Source: Bacteroidales bacterium UBA7258 (GTDB lineage: Bacteria; Bacteroidota; Bacteroidia; Bacteroidales; UBA932). From it: 9,772 bases of DNA. Position 1 is the stretch's first letter. Each line of letters begins with the position of its first letter. Shown here in pieces: positions 1 through 7,507 of the stretch. Location of the stretch: NCBI GenBank assembly GCA_002472565.1, contig DKSK01000025.1, positions 1-9,772 of the forward strand. The letters run 5' to 3'. The position numbers and the translations under genes are program-made. A model generated the notes under the pieces. It had not been told where the DNA came from and searched no databases. It saw only the letters and a list, made by a program, of their open reading frames with translations.

Positions 1-96
1 TCGGTTTCACGGCGGAAGCGCTTGTCGGTTTCATGGCAGGGGCGTCTGTCGGTTTCACGGCGGAAGCGCTCGTCGGTTTCATTGCTGGAGTGTCAG
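1..96 (-). repeat. 24-bp tandem repeat encoding the C-terminal tail of TamB
   Basis: Four consecutive 24-bp units (1-24, 25-48, 49-72, 73-96) each begin TCGGTTTCA on the plus strand. Units 1 and 3 match at 23 of 24 positions. Units 2 and 4 match at 19 of 24. The array therefore has a 48-bp higher-order period. The unit length is a multiple of three, so copy changes keep the tamB frame open. On the minus strand each unit encodes an 8-residue motif [D/S]-x-[P/S]-A-[M/V]-K-P-T: DTPAMKPT, SASAVKPT, DAPAMKPT, SASAVKP(T), residues 1532-1562. The array reaches the window edge and may continue beyond it. Confidence 0.9.
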
Positions 97-3000
97 CACG
101 GGAGGCGGTGTCGAGAGAGGTGGAGCCGTCCGGGGAGACGCGGAGCTTCTTTAGCCGCTGTGAAGGAGCCGTGCCGGACTCGGGGTGCTCCTTCCGCCAC
201 TTCTTCCCGCTCCAAATCCTCCGCCACAGCTCTCCCAGAGTCGTGAATTCACGCTGGTAGGCAAGGCCAACCCCGTTCCTCTGCGAATTGTCGAGATAAG
301 TGGTATACTGGTCGGCGCTATGGGAGAAGAGATTGAGTCTCACGGCCCCCGGCTTGTCCAATTTGATTTCTATGTCAATGTCCCCGACCACGTTGCTCCC
401 CATGGAAGAAGTCCCGTAGCCTGTGGCTTCATTGCGGTTCCCTATGGTGCCGTTCACGATGACCCTGTTATTGAAGAGCTGGGTGGAGACGGCTACATCG
501 AAGATGTCATTGCCGGCGGAATTCTGCTGATAATCCAGTCCCATGTCTATAGGAATATCGAGCTTCTGGAGGATATTGTTCAATTGGTTCGCCATGATTT
601 CGGTCACGGAGGAATAAAGCATGGAGGAGTTGTTGGCGATCCCCGATTGCTCGTCAGGCATGAAGCCGTTGGAAATCAGGAGGGAAAGGAATTGTCTCTG
701 GACCTGGTCCTCGGTGGCGAGGGATGAGAGGACCTTGGCCTGGGTCGTAGGCTCCAGGTCAGGAATCTCGATGGAGAATTTCAGCCTTGGATTGCGCAGC
801 TTGTCGCTTATCCCGATCTGGGCGATGACCGTCCTGCGGGCCGTTGAGGTTGAGTCGGCGATCAGGGTCCCGATGGCGGCCTTGGTACGATATTGGGCCG
901 TGATATCGAGGTCGCTGTCCATAACATTGCCGTTGAATTTCACGCTGCTCCCGTCCTGGAGAGTGAAGTCACGCTTGACGATGTCAAGAGCGGCAAAATT
1001 GTAGGTCCCGGAAGAGATGTTATAGATCCCGTTAATGGAGAAGATGTCCTTGCTCGGAACAACGTTGACCACAATCTGGCCGCTTCCTTCCCCGGTGAGG
1101 ATATTCCCCGTGGCTTTGTCCACTTCCACGATGGCTTTGGTCTCTGGCGTGACTCTGACATCGAGCCTGCATCCGAAGCCTCCCTGGCTCTTTTTCTCGC
1201 CGGAGGTGGCAAGGCGGTTCATCAACTCGTCGTAAGGGTCTGTGACGCTTTCTTCATAAGGCTGCCTGAAAGTCAGAAGGTCGGAGGTCTTGGCCGAACC
1301 GTCCGAGCCCATAGGGATATGGAATTCTCCGTTCTTGGCTGTCGTGGCAGAGACATCAAGATGGATGGAACTCGCCGGGCCGGTCAGGTCGGCGCGTCCG
1401 GAGGCGAAGACATTGCCATAGAAAGAAGGGTTCCCGCCTTCCGGAATGTTCAGAACTTCGAGCCTGTCCACTGAGATATGAGTGTCGAGGCTTATGTCTT
1501 TGAAATGGTTCCAGACTACCTTTCCGGTGACCGAGCCTGTCTGGGCGAAACGGTCGGCAATGCGGATGCCGTCGAAATAGACACCTCCGCTGTCAAGATG
1601 GAGCGGGCCTGTGGCGGTGTAATGTACCTGGGTGAAGTCCAGGGTGAAGGCGGCGTTCTGGAGTGCCAAGTCCTCGCTTTTTAGTCCGAGGTCGGAGAGC
1701 GGGCCCTGGATGAAGACCTTGCCGCCGATGCTTCCGTCCAGCCCGCTGACAACGGAACTTGCCAGCGGCGCGAAATAGCCGAGGTCGAATTTGTCGAGGC
1801 CCAGGGAGATGTTGAGGGTCTTGTCCTCCGTCTTGTAGGCACCGCGGAGATTTAGAGTCCGCAGTGAATCCACGTCATCCGTTGCCCTGAGCAGAAAGCT
1901 CCTGCTCCCCTCGTCCCAAAGGCTGGCGAGCCTGAGAGTCCCGGCGTTCCGTCCGTTTATCTCTGTGGAGTTTACCCTTACGTCCGCCAGCATCCCGAAG
2001 CCCTTCTTCGTTGGCGAGATCAGGCGGAGGATTCCGTTCGCCTGGCCTCCCAGGCCGAAGCTTCCTTTGCCGATGAAAGGATTGATGGCGGCGATGTCGA
2101 AATTGGAAAGATTGAGGGTGGCGGTGTCCCTTTGGTCCGGGGAGTAGCCGCCATTGAGGGTGATGGATTGGTCCGAATTGCTGAAGACGAGCTTTCCGAC
2201 ACTTACGCTCTTGCTCTTGACCTCTATCGGCGCCTCGCTGATGGACCAGCCCTCGTCATTGAAATAGATATTGGACGGGCGCATTTCAGCATGGAGAAGA
2301 AGTGAATCCCCGGGGCTCCTCTCAAGACTGCCTACCATGAATATTTCTCCCTTATTGGCGAGGGCGGTCTCGTTGTCGTAGGAAAAGCCAAGCCCGATGG
2401 AATTGTCATGGGCATAGGCCTGGAGCCTGTTGCCCTTGGTCAGGATAGGGGAGACGCTGAGCTCGGAGGCGTTGATTTCTCCGAGCAGTTCGCCGCTGGA
2501 ATTTCCGACGCTGAGCGAAAGTCCCTTGAGGTATTTGTCCAGGAAGGCTACGCGGGCCGAGGTCAGCAGACCGGCCACTCCGCCGTTCTTGTCGAGGCTT
2601 AGTTCGACCGAGGTGCTGTCGGCTACATAGAGTCCCGGCATGAAGTAGGAGAGGATGTCGCGGCTGTCATGGAGAATGAACTTGAGGAAGTACTCGTTGC
2701 CCGAATATTTGCCTGCCGCTTCTTTGTAGAGGGCGGGGAGCTGACGCTGCGCCGTGGCGTTGACGAGGTCTTTGACGAAGGTCGTAGGAAATTTCGAACC
2801 GATGTAGGAGCCTTCGGCGAAAGATGAGGTGAGATTGATCCTGTTGGCGTCGTCGCTGAAACGGGAGACTATGGATATGTCTCCTATATCGTGGGAGCCG
2901 TTTTCGTCGGTCAGCAGCACGTCCTGGATGCTTAGGTCTCCGATGAGGTCTGTCCCTCCCGCCTTCTGGAAATTCGAACTTGCGGTGAAGCTCATGAGCG

Positions 3001-4687
3001 AAGGCTCCCGTTTGTCAAGGCCCATGGCGTGGAGGTCTGCGTGCGGGACGTCTGCGTAGAAGTCGTATCTGGCGTTTTCGGCTTTGAGGCCGAGAGTGAG
3101 GGTCCCTTGGTAGAGCAACCGCAGGGCCGGGTCTTCGCAGGACAGGGTGCCGTCGAAAGTCCCTTCATGGATCTTTCCGGCCGCCGAGATTGCCGTGTAG
3201 TCGTGGCCGAGAATGCCGATCCGGGAAATGTCGAGCGAGTCGATGGTCACTTCGGGCCCTGATTTTTCGAGACTTGCGTTGAGCCTGGAGTAGGCGCTGA
3301 GATCTCCGAGAGCCTTTACACCTATGATTTTTCCGAGTCCGAGGTTCTGTGGGCGGAGGCTTCCTCCTATGTTTATGGCCCTGCCCGGACTGAGAAGATT
3401 TCTTATGTCAAGGTCGGCCGAGAGGGAGCCGGCATCGACGGAACCGATGTCTCCTTTGACGGATAGGCGGTTTATCGGCCCCTTCGCCCTGCCGTTGAAG
3501 GAGAATTTTTCGCCCTTGGCGAATTTGCCGAGGTCGATTTTGAGCCCGGGAGCCCAGACATGGAGAAAGGTCGAGAGGCTCTGGCTGTCGCATCTGAAGT
3601 CGCTGAGCTTGGCATCCAGCAGCATGGACTGTACCTTGGGCAGGCCTGTCAACGAGCCGTCAAGCCTGCCGGAGAAAAGTCCGTCATGAGACTTGAAAAG
3701 AAGGCTGGAAAGGGCGAAATCATTGGCATAGCCTTCGAAGACGCCGTCTATGTCCATGGCCATGTATCTGCCTTGCAGGGCTTTGGCGAAGTATCCGAGG
3801 CTTTCGAGGCTGAGTGTGGTCTTCCTGATCTTCGCCTCAAGACGGACCTCCTGAATGAACTTGCTCCATGAAGCCGTATTTTCGTAGGCGAAACCGAGCT
3901 TGGTCATGCTGATATCAGACCATAAGTCCTTGATCTTCAGGTCTCTTATGATAGTCTGTCCATTGCCGACCCTGGCGCTTCCGCTCATCCTGGAGACTTC
4001 ATAGCCGCTTTTTTCCTTGAAAGACAGTCGGTCCGCCTTCCCCGACATGACGCCTCCTCCGAAAGAAAGTTTCCTTCCTTTGAGATGGATGTCGCTGATG
4101 TCGAGGTCTGCCCAATTGATGGAGCCGCGGACGCTTTCCTGGGGACTTTTGAGATTCTTCATCCTGAAACGGAAACCGTCGATTTCGACTTTTCCGATGC
4201 TGAAGATGTCCTTGTCGGACTTGGGCTTGTCCGTTTTCGGCTTGTCTGATGTGGCCTTATTGATGATTCTTGTCAGGTTCATGCCCCCTGGACGGCCTGC
4301 CTCTTCTGGCTCTGTCACAAGGTTGAGGTCTCCATCCTTGATGTAGGCTTCCCTTATGCAGACTCCATTGTCGCTGAGCAGGCCATTGATGGAAAAGGAC
4401 GCTGTCAGCCAGGATGCATGGAAAATCGTGTCCATGGGCTCGTCGCTTCCGTTGTCGTAGGGATTCTTGTCTATGAGGCAGAAGTCCTTGAGAACCATCG
4501 CCTTGAAGGGGTCGATGTGAAGTCTGGTGAAGGTGATCTCGCAGTCCAGCTTCTCTTCCAGGCCTTTAAGCAGCCTGTCCGCAATCTTTTTCTGGACCGA
4601 AGGCGACTGCGCGGCAATGGCCGCGGCTACGAGGAGCGCGGCTATGATTCCGAACAAGAGTGCGACTATCTTCAGGCCTTTCTTCAT
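1..4687 (-). CDS. tamB: TamB-type translocation/assembly module protein (DUF490), 3' end outside window
   Basis: A single open frame runs on the minus strand from the ATG at 4687 to the left edge: 1562 codons with no stop, so the C-terminus is missing. TamB proteins are inner-membrane-anchored, periplasm-spanning beta-rich proteins. They work with an outer-membrane Omp85 partner (TamA, or TamL-like proteins in Bacteroidota) and are linked to outer-membrane protein assembly and phospholipid transport. Visible here: an N-terminal signal anchor (Lys-rich start, hydrophobic stretch at about residues 5-27); a long body of repetitive short beta-strand segments rich in G, D, S and L; and a C-terminal DUF490-like region at about 1050-1490. 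That region includes EDQVQRQFLSLL (1326-1337) and QLNNILQKLDIPIDMGLDYQ (from 1368), resembling Bacteroidota TamB proteins. The family-typical end (YQREFTTLGELWRRIW, 1477-1492) is followed by an unusual polar tail. The start is the first ATG after a promoter-like element and leads straight into the anchor. It is transcribed divergently from tsaD. The family call is strong; the exact partner is unknown. Confidence 0.9.
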   Translation of the reverse strand, partial: MKKGLKIVALLFGIIAALLVAAAIAAQSPSVQKKIADRLLKGLEEKLDCEITFTRLHIDPFKAMVLKDFCLIDKNPYDNGSDEPMDTIFHASWLTASFSINGLLSDNGVCIREAYIKDGDLNLVTEPEEAGRPGGMNLTRIINKATSDKPKTDKPKSDKDIFSIGKVEIDGFRFRMKNLKSPQESVRGSINWADLDISDIHLKGRKLSFGGGVMSGKADRLSFKEKSGYEVSRMSGSARVGNGQTIIRDLKIKDLWSDISMTKLGFAYENTASWSKFIQEVRLEAKIRKTTLSLESLGYFAKALQGRYMAMDIDGVFEGYANDFALSSLLFKSHDGLFSGRLDGSLTGLPKVQSMLLDAKLSDFRCDSQSLSTFLHVWAPGLKIDLGKFAKGEKFSFNGRAKGPINRLSVKGDIGSVDAGSLSADLDIRNLLSPGRAINIGGSLRPQNLGLGKIIGVKALGDLSAYSRLNASLEKSGPEVTIDSLDISRIGILGHDYTAISAAGKIHEGTFDGTLSCEDPALRLLYQGTLTLGLKAENARYDFYADVPHADLHAMGLDKREPSLMSFTASSNFQKAGGTDLIGDLSIQDVLLTDENGSHDIGDISIVSRFSDDANRINLTSSFAEGSYIGSKFPTTFVKDLVNATAQRQLPALYKEAAGKYSGNEYFLKFILHDSRDILSYFMPGLYVADSTSVELSLDKNGGVAGLLTSARVAFLDKYLKGLSLSVGNSSGELLGEINASELSVSPILTKGNRLQAYAHDNSIGLGFSYDNETALANKGEIFMVGSLERSPGDSLLLHAEMRPSNIYFNDEGWSISEAPIEVKSKSVSVGKLVFSNSDQSITLNGGYSPDQRDTATLNLSNFDIAAINPFIGKGSFGLGGQANGILRLISPTKKGFGMLADVRVNSTEINGRNAGTLRLASLWDEGSRSFLLRATDDVDSLRTLNLRGAYKTEDKTLNISLGLDKFDLGYFAPLASSVVSGLDGSIGGKVFIQGPLSDLGLKSEDLALQNAAFTLDFTQVHYTATGPLHLDSGGVYFDGIRIADRFAQTGSVTGKVVWNHFKDISLDTHISVDRLEVLNIPEGGNPSFYGNVFASGRADLTGPASSIHLDVSATTAKNGEFHIPMGSDGSAKTSDLLTFRQPYEESVTDPYDELMNRLATSGEKKSQGGFGCRLDVRVTPETKAIVEVDKATGNILTGEGSGQIVVNVVPSKDIFSINGIYNISSGTYNFAALDIVKRDFTLQDGSSVKFNGNVMDSDLDITAQYRTKAAIGTLIADSTSTARRTVIAQIGISDKLRNPRLKFSIEIPDLEPTTQAKVLSSLATEDQVQRQFLSLLISNGFMPDEQSGIANNSSMLYSSVTEIMANQLNNILQKLDIPIDMGLDYQQNSAGNDIFDVAVSTQLFNNRVIVNGTIGNRNEATGYGTSSMGSNVVGDIDIEIKLDKPGAVRLNLFSHSADQYTTYLDNSQRNGVGLAYQREFTTLGELWRRIWSGKKWRKEHPESGTAPSQRLKKLRVSPDGSTSLDTASRADTPAMKPTSASAVKPTDAPAMKPTSASAVKP

Positions 4688-4717
4688 TATGAGGCGGATA
4701 CATTATCCTATAATTTA

Positions 4718-4725
4718 CAAAAATA
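4718..4725 (-). promoter_or_regulatory. Bacteroidota-type -7 element upstream of tamB
   Basis: Read on the minus strand this is TATTTTTG, matching the Bacteroidota -7 consensus TAnnTTTG, about 30 nt upstream of the tamB ATG. A start roughly 6-8 nt downstream would leave a leader of only about 25 nt. I see no convincing -33 TTG element at the usual distance, and no strong Shine-Dalgarno sequence in the AT-rich leader, which is normal for this phylum. The motif is short, so chance matches occur; its position between divergent genes supports it. Confidence 0.5.
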
Positions 4726-4782
4726 GCATTTTTTAAGCCTCATGGCCTCTTCCCTTCGGCCTAAAGTGAGGATTTTTTATGC

Positions 4783-4790
4783 TATATTTG
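4783..4790 (+). promoter_or_regulatory. Bacteroidota-type -7 element upstream of tsaD
   Basis: TATATTTG matches the TAnnTTTG consensus and ends 25 nt before the tsaD ATG, so the predicted leader is about 17-20 nt. No clear -33 TTG element is seen upstream. It would drive tsaD and, given the short gaps, probably the two genes behind it. It faces away from the tamB element, with 57 bp between the two. Confidence 0.55.
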
Positions 4791-4815
4791 CATTTCAGTA
4801 ATATTTCGGACATTA

Positions 4816-5838
4816 ATGTCAGACATCATCTTAGGAATAGAAAGTTCCTGCGACGACACCTCCGCTGCCGTCATCAAGGACGGCTACCTTCTGTCGAACG
4901 TCATCGCCAGCCAGCAGGTGCACAAGGATTATGGCGGAGTTGTGCCTGAACTGGCTTCAAGGGCTCATGAGCAGAATATAGTGCCGGTAGTGAGCCAGGC
5001 ACTTGTCAAGGCCGGTCTCGAGGCTTCGGATATCAATGCAATAGCCTTTACCCGCGGTCCGGGTCTTTTGGGCTCCCTTCTTGTGGGTACCTCCTTCGCC
5101 AAGGCTCTCTCCGTAGCTCTGGACGTGCCCATCATCATGGTCAATCATCTTCAGGGCCATATTCTCGCAAATTTCGTAAAGCAGTATGACAAACCATCCG
5201 CCGCTCCGAAATTCCCATATCTCTGCCTCCTTGTATCGGGCGGTAACTCTCAGATCGTAAGAGTCGATGATCCGATCCATTACGAGATTCTTGGCCAGAC
5301 AATAGACGACGCCGTCGGAGAGGCCTTCGACAAATGCTCGAAGATGATGGGTCTGGGATATCCGGGCGGCCCTGTGATTGACAGGCTTGCCAAGTTGGGC
5401 GATCCGGAAAAGTACAAGTTCGCCAAGCCTCATATTCCGGGGCTGGACTATAGTTTCAGCGGGGTCAAGACTTCGCTTCTCTATTTCGTCAGGGACGAGA
5501 TGGAGAAGGATCCTGAGTTCATGGAGAAAAACAAGGAGGATATCTGTGCCAGCTTCCAGAAAACATTGATAGACATCCTGATGGACAAGCTCATCAAGGC
5601 GGTGCGCCAGACCGGGATTAAGGAAGTGACCATCGGGGGAGGAGTCTCGGCCAACAGCGGACTTCGCGGCCGCATCACGGAGGAAGGGCAGAAGAGGGGC
5701 TGGAACACCTATCTTCCGGAATTTAAGTTCACGACAGACAATGCCGCGATGATTGCCATCGCGGGATATTTCAGGTATCTGAAGGGTGAGCGCACTCCGC
5801 TGGATGTGGCTCCTGTTTCGAGAATAGCTGATTTTTAA
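4816..5838 (+). CDS. tsaD: tRNA N6-adenosine threonylcarbamoyltransferase TsaD
   Basis: This is a 340-residue protein, the normal bacterial TsaD length, and appears complete. TsaD (formerly Gcp/YgjD) transfers the threonylcarbamoyl group from threonylcarbamoyl-AMP to N6 of A37 in ANN-decoding tRNAs, acting in the cytoplasm with TsaB and TsaE after TsaC makes the intermediate. The ASKHA-type fold signatures are all visible: GIESSCDDTSAAV (7-19), the metal-binding histidines in VNHLQGHI (H111, H115), the glycine-rich LLVSGGNSQIV (138-148), DDAVGEAFDK (164-173), the GGGVSANSGLR loop (274-284) and TTDNAAMIA (306-314), whose Asp309 is the expected third metal ligand. The start is the first in-frame ATG behind the TATATTTG element and places the conserved N-terminal motif at the usual distance. 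It is divergent from tamB and heads a run of closely spaced genes. TsaB, TsaC and TsaE are not in the window. Confidence 0.98.
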   Translation: MSDIILGIESSCDDTSAAVIKDGYLLSNVIASQQVHKDYGGVVPELASRAHEQNIVPVVSQALVKAGLEASDINAIAFTRGPGLLGSLLVGTSFAKALSVALDVPIIMVNHLQGHILANFVKQYDKPSAAPKFPYLCLLVSGGNSQIVRVDDPIHYEILGQTIDDAVGEAFDKCSKMMGLGYPGGPVIDRLAKLGDPEKYKFAKPHIPGLDYSFSGVKTSLLYFVRDEMEKDPEFMEKNKEDICASFQKTLIDILMDKLIKAVRQTGIKEVTIGGGVSANSGLRGRITEEGQKRGWNTYLPEFKFTTDNAAMIAIAGYFRYLKGERTPLDVAPVSRIADF

Positions 5839-5848
5839 AGTATAATCT

Positions 5849-7495
5849 ATGGTAGAATTCGAAGTATGCAGCCGTATAGGGCGGGAGCCGCGGCTTGACG
5901 ACATAAGACTGGCCGCCGCCGAGGCCCTGCATCTGCGCAGGAACGCCGTGATCAATGTGATAGACCCTTCCAAGTCTGTCCAGCCGACCCTCTCCGGGGC
6001 GGATGCTCATTGCCATATTGTCCACCGTTCCATAGATGCCCGCGGGGATGTCCTCGTCCGCTATAAGGTAAGGGCTTATTATTCCGATGAACCATATGAG
6101 GAATACAAGACTCCTGACTATAAGGATGTCCATGAGAGCGAGCCGGTAATCGTGGTCGGAAGCGGGCCTGCCGGAATGTTCGCGGCTCTCCGTCTGCTTG
6201 TCCACGGGCTGCGTCCGGTCGTACTAGAGAGGGGGAAGGATGTCCACAGAAGACGCCATGACATGGCTGCTCTGTCCCGTGACGGGGTCCTCAATCCGGA
6301 TTCGAATTATTGCTACGGAGAAGGTGGCGCCGGGACTTTCTCGGATGGAAAACTATTCACTCGTTCTTCCAAGCGAGGGAATGTCGGGGACATCCTGGGC
6401 CAGTTCGTGGATTTCGGGGCCGACAGGTCCATTCTTATCGACGCTCATCCTCACATCGGTACGGACAAGTTGCCGCGCGTGGTGGAGAATATTCGTAATT
6501 GCATCTGCGAGCATGGAGGGGAGTATCATTTCGATAATAAAGTCACTGATATTGAGAGGCTTGATGACGGGACTTTCTGCGTCAAGGCCAGCACTCCGGA
6601 AGGGGAGGCGGTCTACAAGGGCAAGGCCGTGATCCTTGCCACAGGACATTCCGCCCGGGATGTGTACGAGATGCTTTCGGCCAAGGGCCTCGACCTGGAG
6701 GCCAAGGGTTTTGCCATGGGCGTGAGAGTCGAGCATCCTCAGGACCTCATCAACAGGATCCGTTACCGCGGCCAGTGGGAGCCGGGCATGCCGGCCGCGG
6801 AATATTCTTTCGTGGAGCTGGTGCTGGAGCGGGGAGTCTTCTCTTTCTGCATGTGTCCTGGAGGTATTCTGGTGCCTTCTTCGACCGAGGACGGGACGAC
6901 GGTGCTGAACGGAATGTCCAATTCGGCGCGTAATTCGAAGTGGGCGAATGCCGGAGTCGTGGTGCAGATCCAGCCGGGTGACGAGCCTAGTGAGTACAAG
7001 GCTGCCGGGGCTTTCTCCCTCCTTGATTTCCAGCGTGATGTCGAAAGGAAGATGTACGCCTATGTGGCTGACTTCCGCAAGACCAATCCCGAGGTCAATC
7101 CTTTCGCGGCTCCGGCCCAGAGGATGATTGATTTCTGCAACAACGTGCCTTCACACGACCTTCCGGTGACTTCTTACCATCCTGGCGCCGTGTCTGCTCC
7201 TCTCCATGAACTTCTCCCGGAGGGGATAGTGAAGAGGCTGCAGGAGGTTTTCCCGCTTCTTAATAAGAAGACTATGCGGGGATATTTCACCAATGAGGCT
7301 CTTCTGCTGGGAGTGGAGTCGCGGACTTCTTCTCCGGTGAGGGTCGTGCGTGATCCGGAGACTTATCAGAGTCTTTCCATGCCGGGGCTTTTCCCTTGCG
7401 GGGAGGGTGCCGGCTATTCCGGCGGAATCGTGTCTTCCGCCATTGACGGTGTGAATTGCGCCGATGCGGCCGCCAAGGCCGTGCTCGGAGCCTAA
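5849..7495 (+). CDS. COG2509-type FAD-dependent oxidoreductase, substrate unknown
   Basis: This 548-residue flavoprotein begins 10 nt after the tsaD stop. An N-terminal domain of about 95 residues precedes the nucleotide-binding fold and carries RSIDAR (60-65), as in uncharacterised COG2509 proteins. The FAD-binding Rossmann motif is VVGSGPAG (102-109), with Glu127 at the end of the second strand positioned to bind the ribose. YGEGGAGTFSDGKL (156-169) and LATGHSARD (263-271) are further family hallmarks. A C-terminal CGEGAGYSGGI motif close to the end completes the FAD site, as in the wider HI0933/geranylgeranyl-reductase-like flavoproteins. There is no signal peptide or membrane segment, so it is probably cytoplasmic. 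The reaction is not known to me for this family and I assign none. The start is the first ATG and keeps the whole N-terminal domain. Co-transcription with tsaD is inferred from the spacing; a role in tRNA modification is possible but not shown. Confidence 0.9.
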   Translation: MVEFEVCSRIGREPRLDDIRLAAAEALHLRRNAVINVIDPSKSVQPTLSGADAHCHIVHRSIDARGDVLVRYKVRAYYSDEPYEEYKTPDYKDVHESEPVIVVGSGPAGMFAALRLLVHGLRPVVLERGKDVHRRRHDMAALSRDGVLNPDSNYCYGEGGAGTFSDGKLFTRSSKRGNVGDILGQFVDFGADRSILIDAHPHIGTDKLPRVVENIRNCICEHGGEYHFDNKVTDIERLDDGTFCVKASTPEGEAVYKGKAVILATGHSARDVYEMLSAKGLDLEAKGFAMGVRVEHPQDLINRIRYRGQWEPGMPAAEYSFVELVLERGVFSFCMCPGGILVPSSTEDGTTVLNGMSNSARNSKWANAGVVVQIQPGDEPSEYKAAGAFSLLDFQRDVERKMYAYVADFRKTNPEVNPFAAPAQRMIDFCNNVPSHDLPVTSYHPGAVSAPLHELLPEGIVKRLQEVFPLLNKKTMRGYFTNEALLLGVESRTSSPVRVVRDPETYQSLSMPGLFPCGEGAGYSGGIVSSAIDGVNCADAAAKAVLGA

Positions 7496-7507
7496 AATCT
7501 TGTCGCG

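Noticed and set aside
1..96. CRISPR-like array at the left edge
   Set aside because: The repeats are contiguous 24-bp units without spacers, in frame with tamB and encoding a regular peptide repeat, so this is a coding tandem repeat.
185..1474. Plus-strand open frames of 127-193 codons across the first 1.5 kb
   Set aside because: They overlap the continuous minus-strand tamB frame and overlap each other, and their translations resemble no family.
1..4687. Possible frameshift or pseudogene in tamB, because the coding strand gives no closed frame in the window
   Set aside because: The start codon and several points checked along the gene (around 3220, 1963, 595 and 82) are all in the same phase. 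The frame simply runs off the left edge.
4738..4771. Possible intrinsic terminator between tamB and tsaD (CCTCA/TGAGG arms followed by a T run)
   Set aside because: The stem is weak, with 5-bp outer arms and an uneven internal loop, and it lies upstream of both divergent genes, where no transcript is expected to end. It is noted only as a possible operator-like dyad.
4957..5973. Long minus-strand open frame (338 codons) opposite tsaD and the start of the flavoprotein gene
   Set aside because: It is a shadow on the opposite strand of two well-recognised genes. It crosses their boundary, shows no recognisable motif and has a low-complexity, Arg/His/Leu-rich composition typical of antisense frames in GC-rich DNA.
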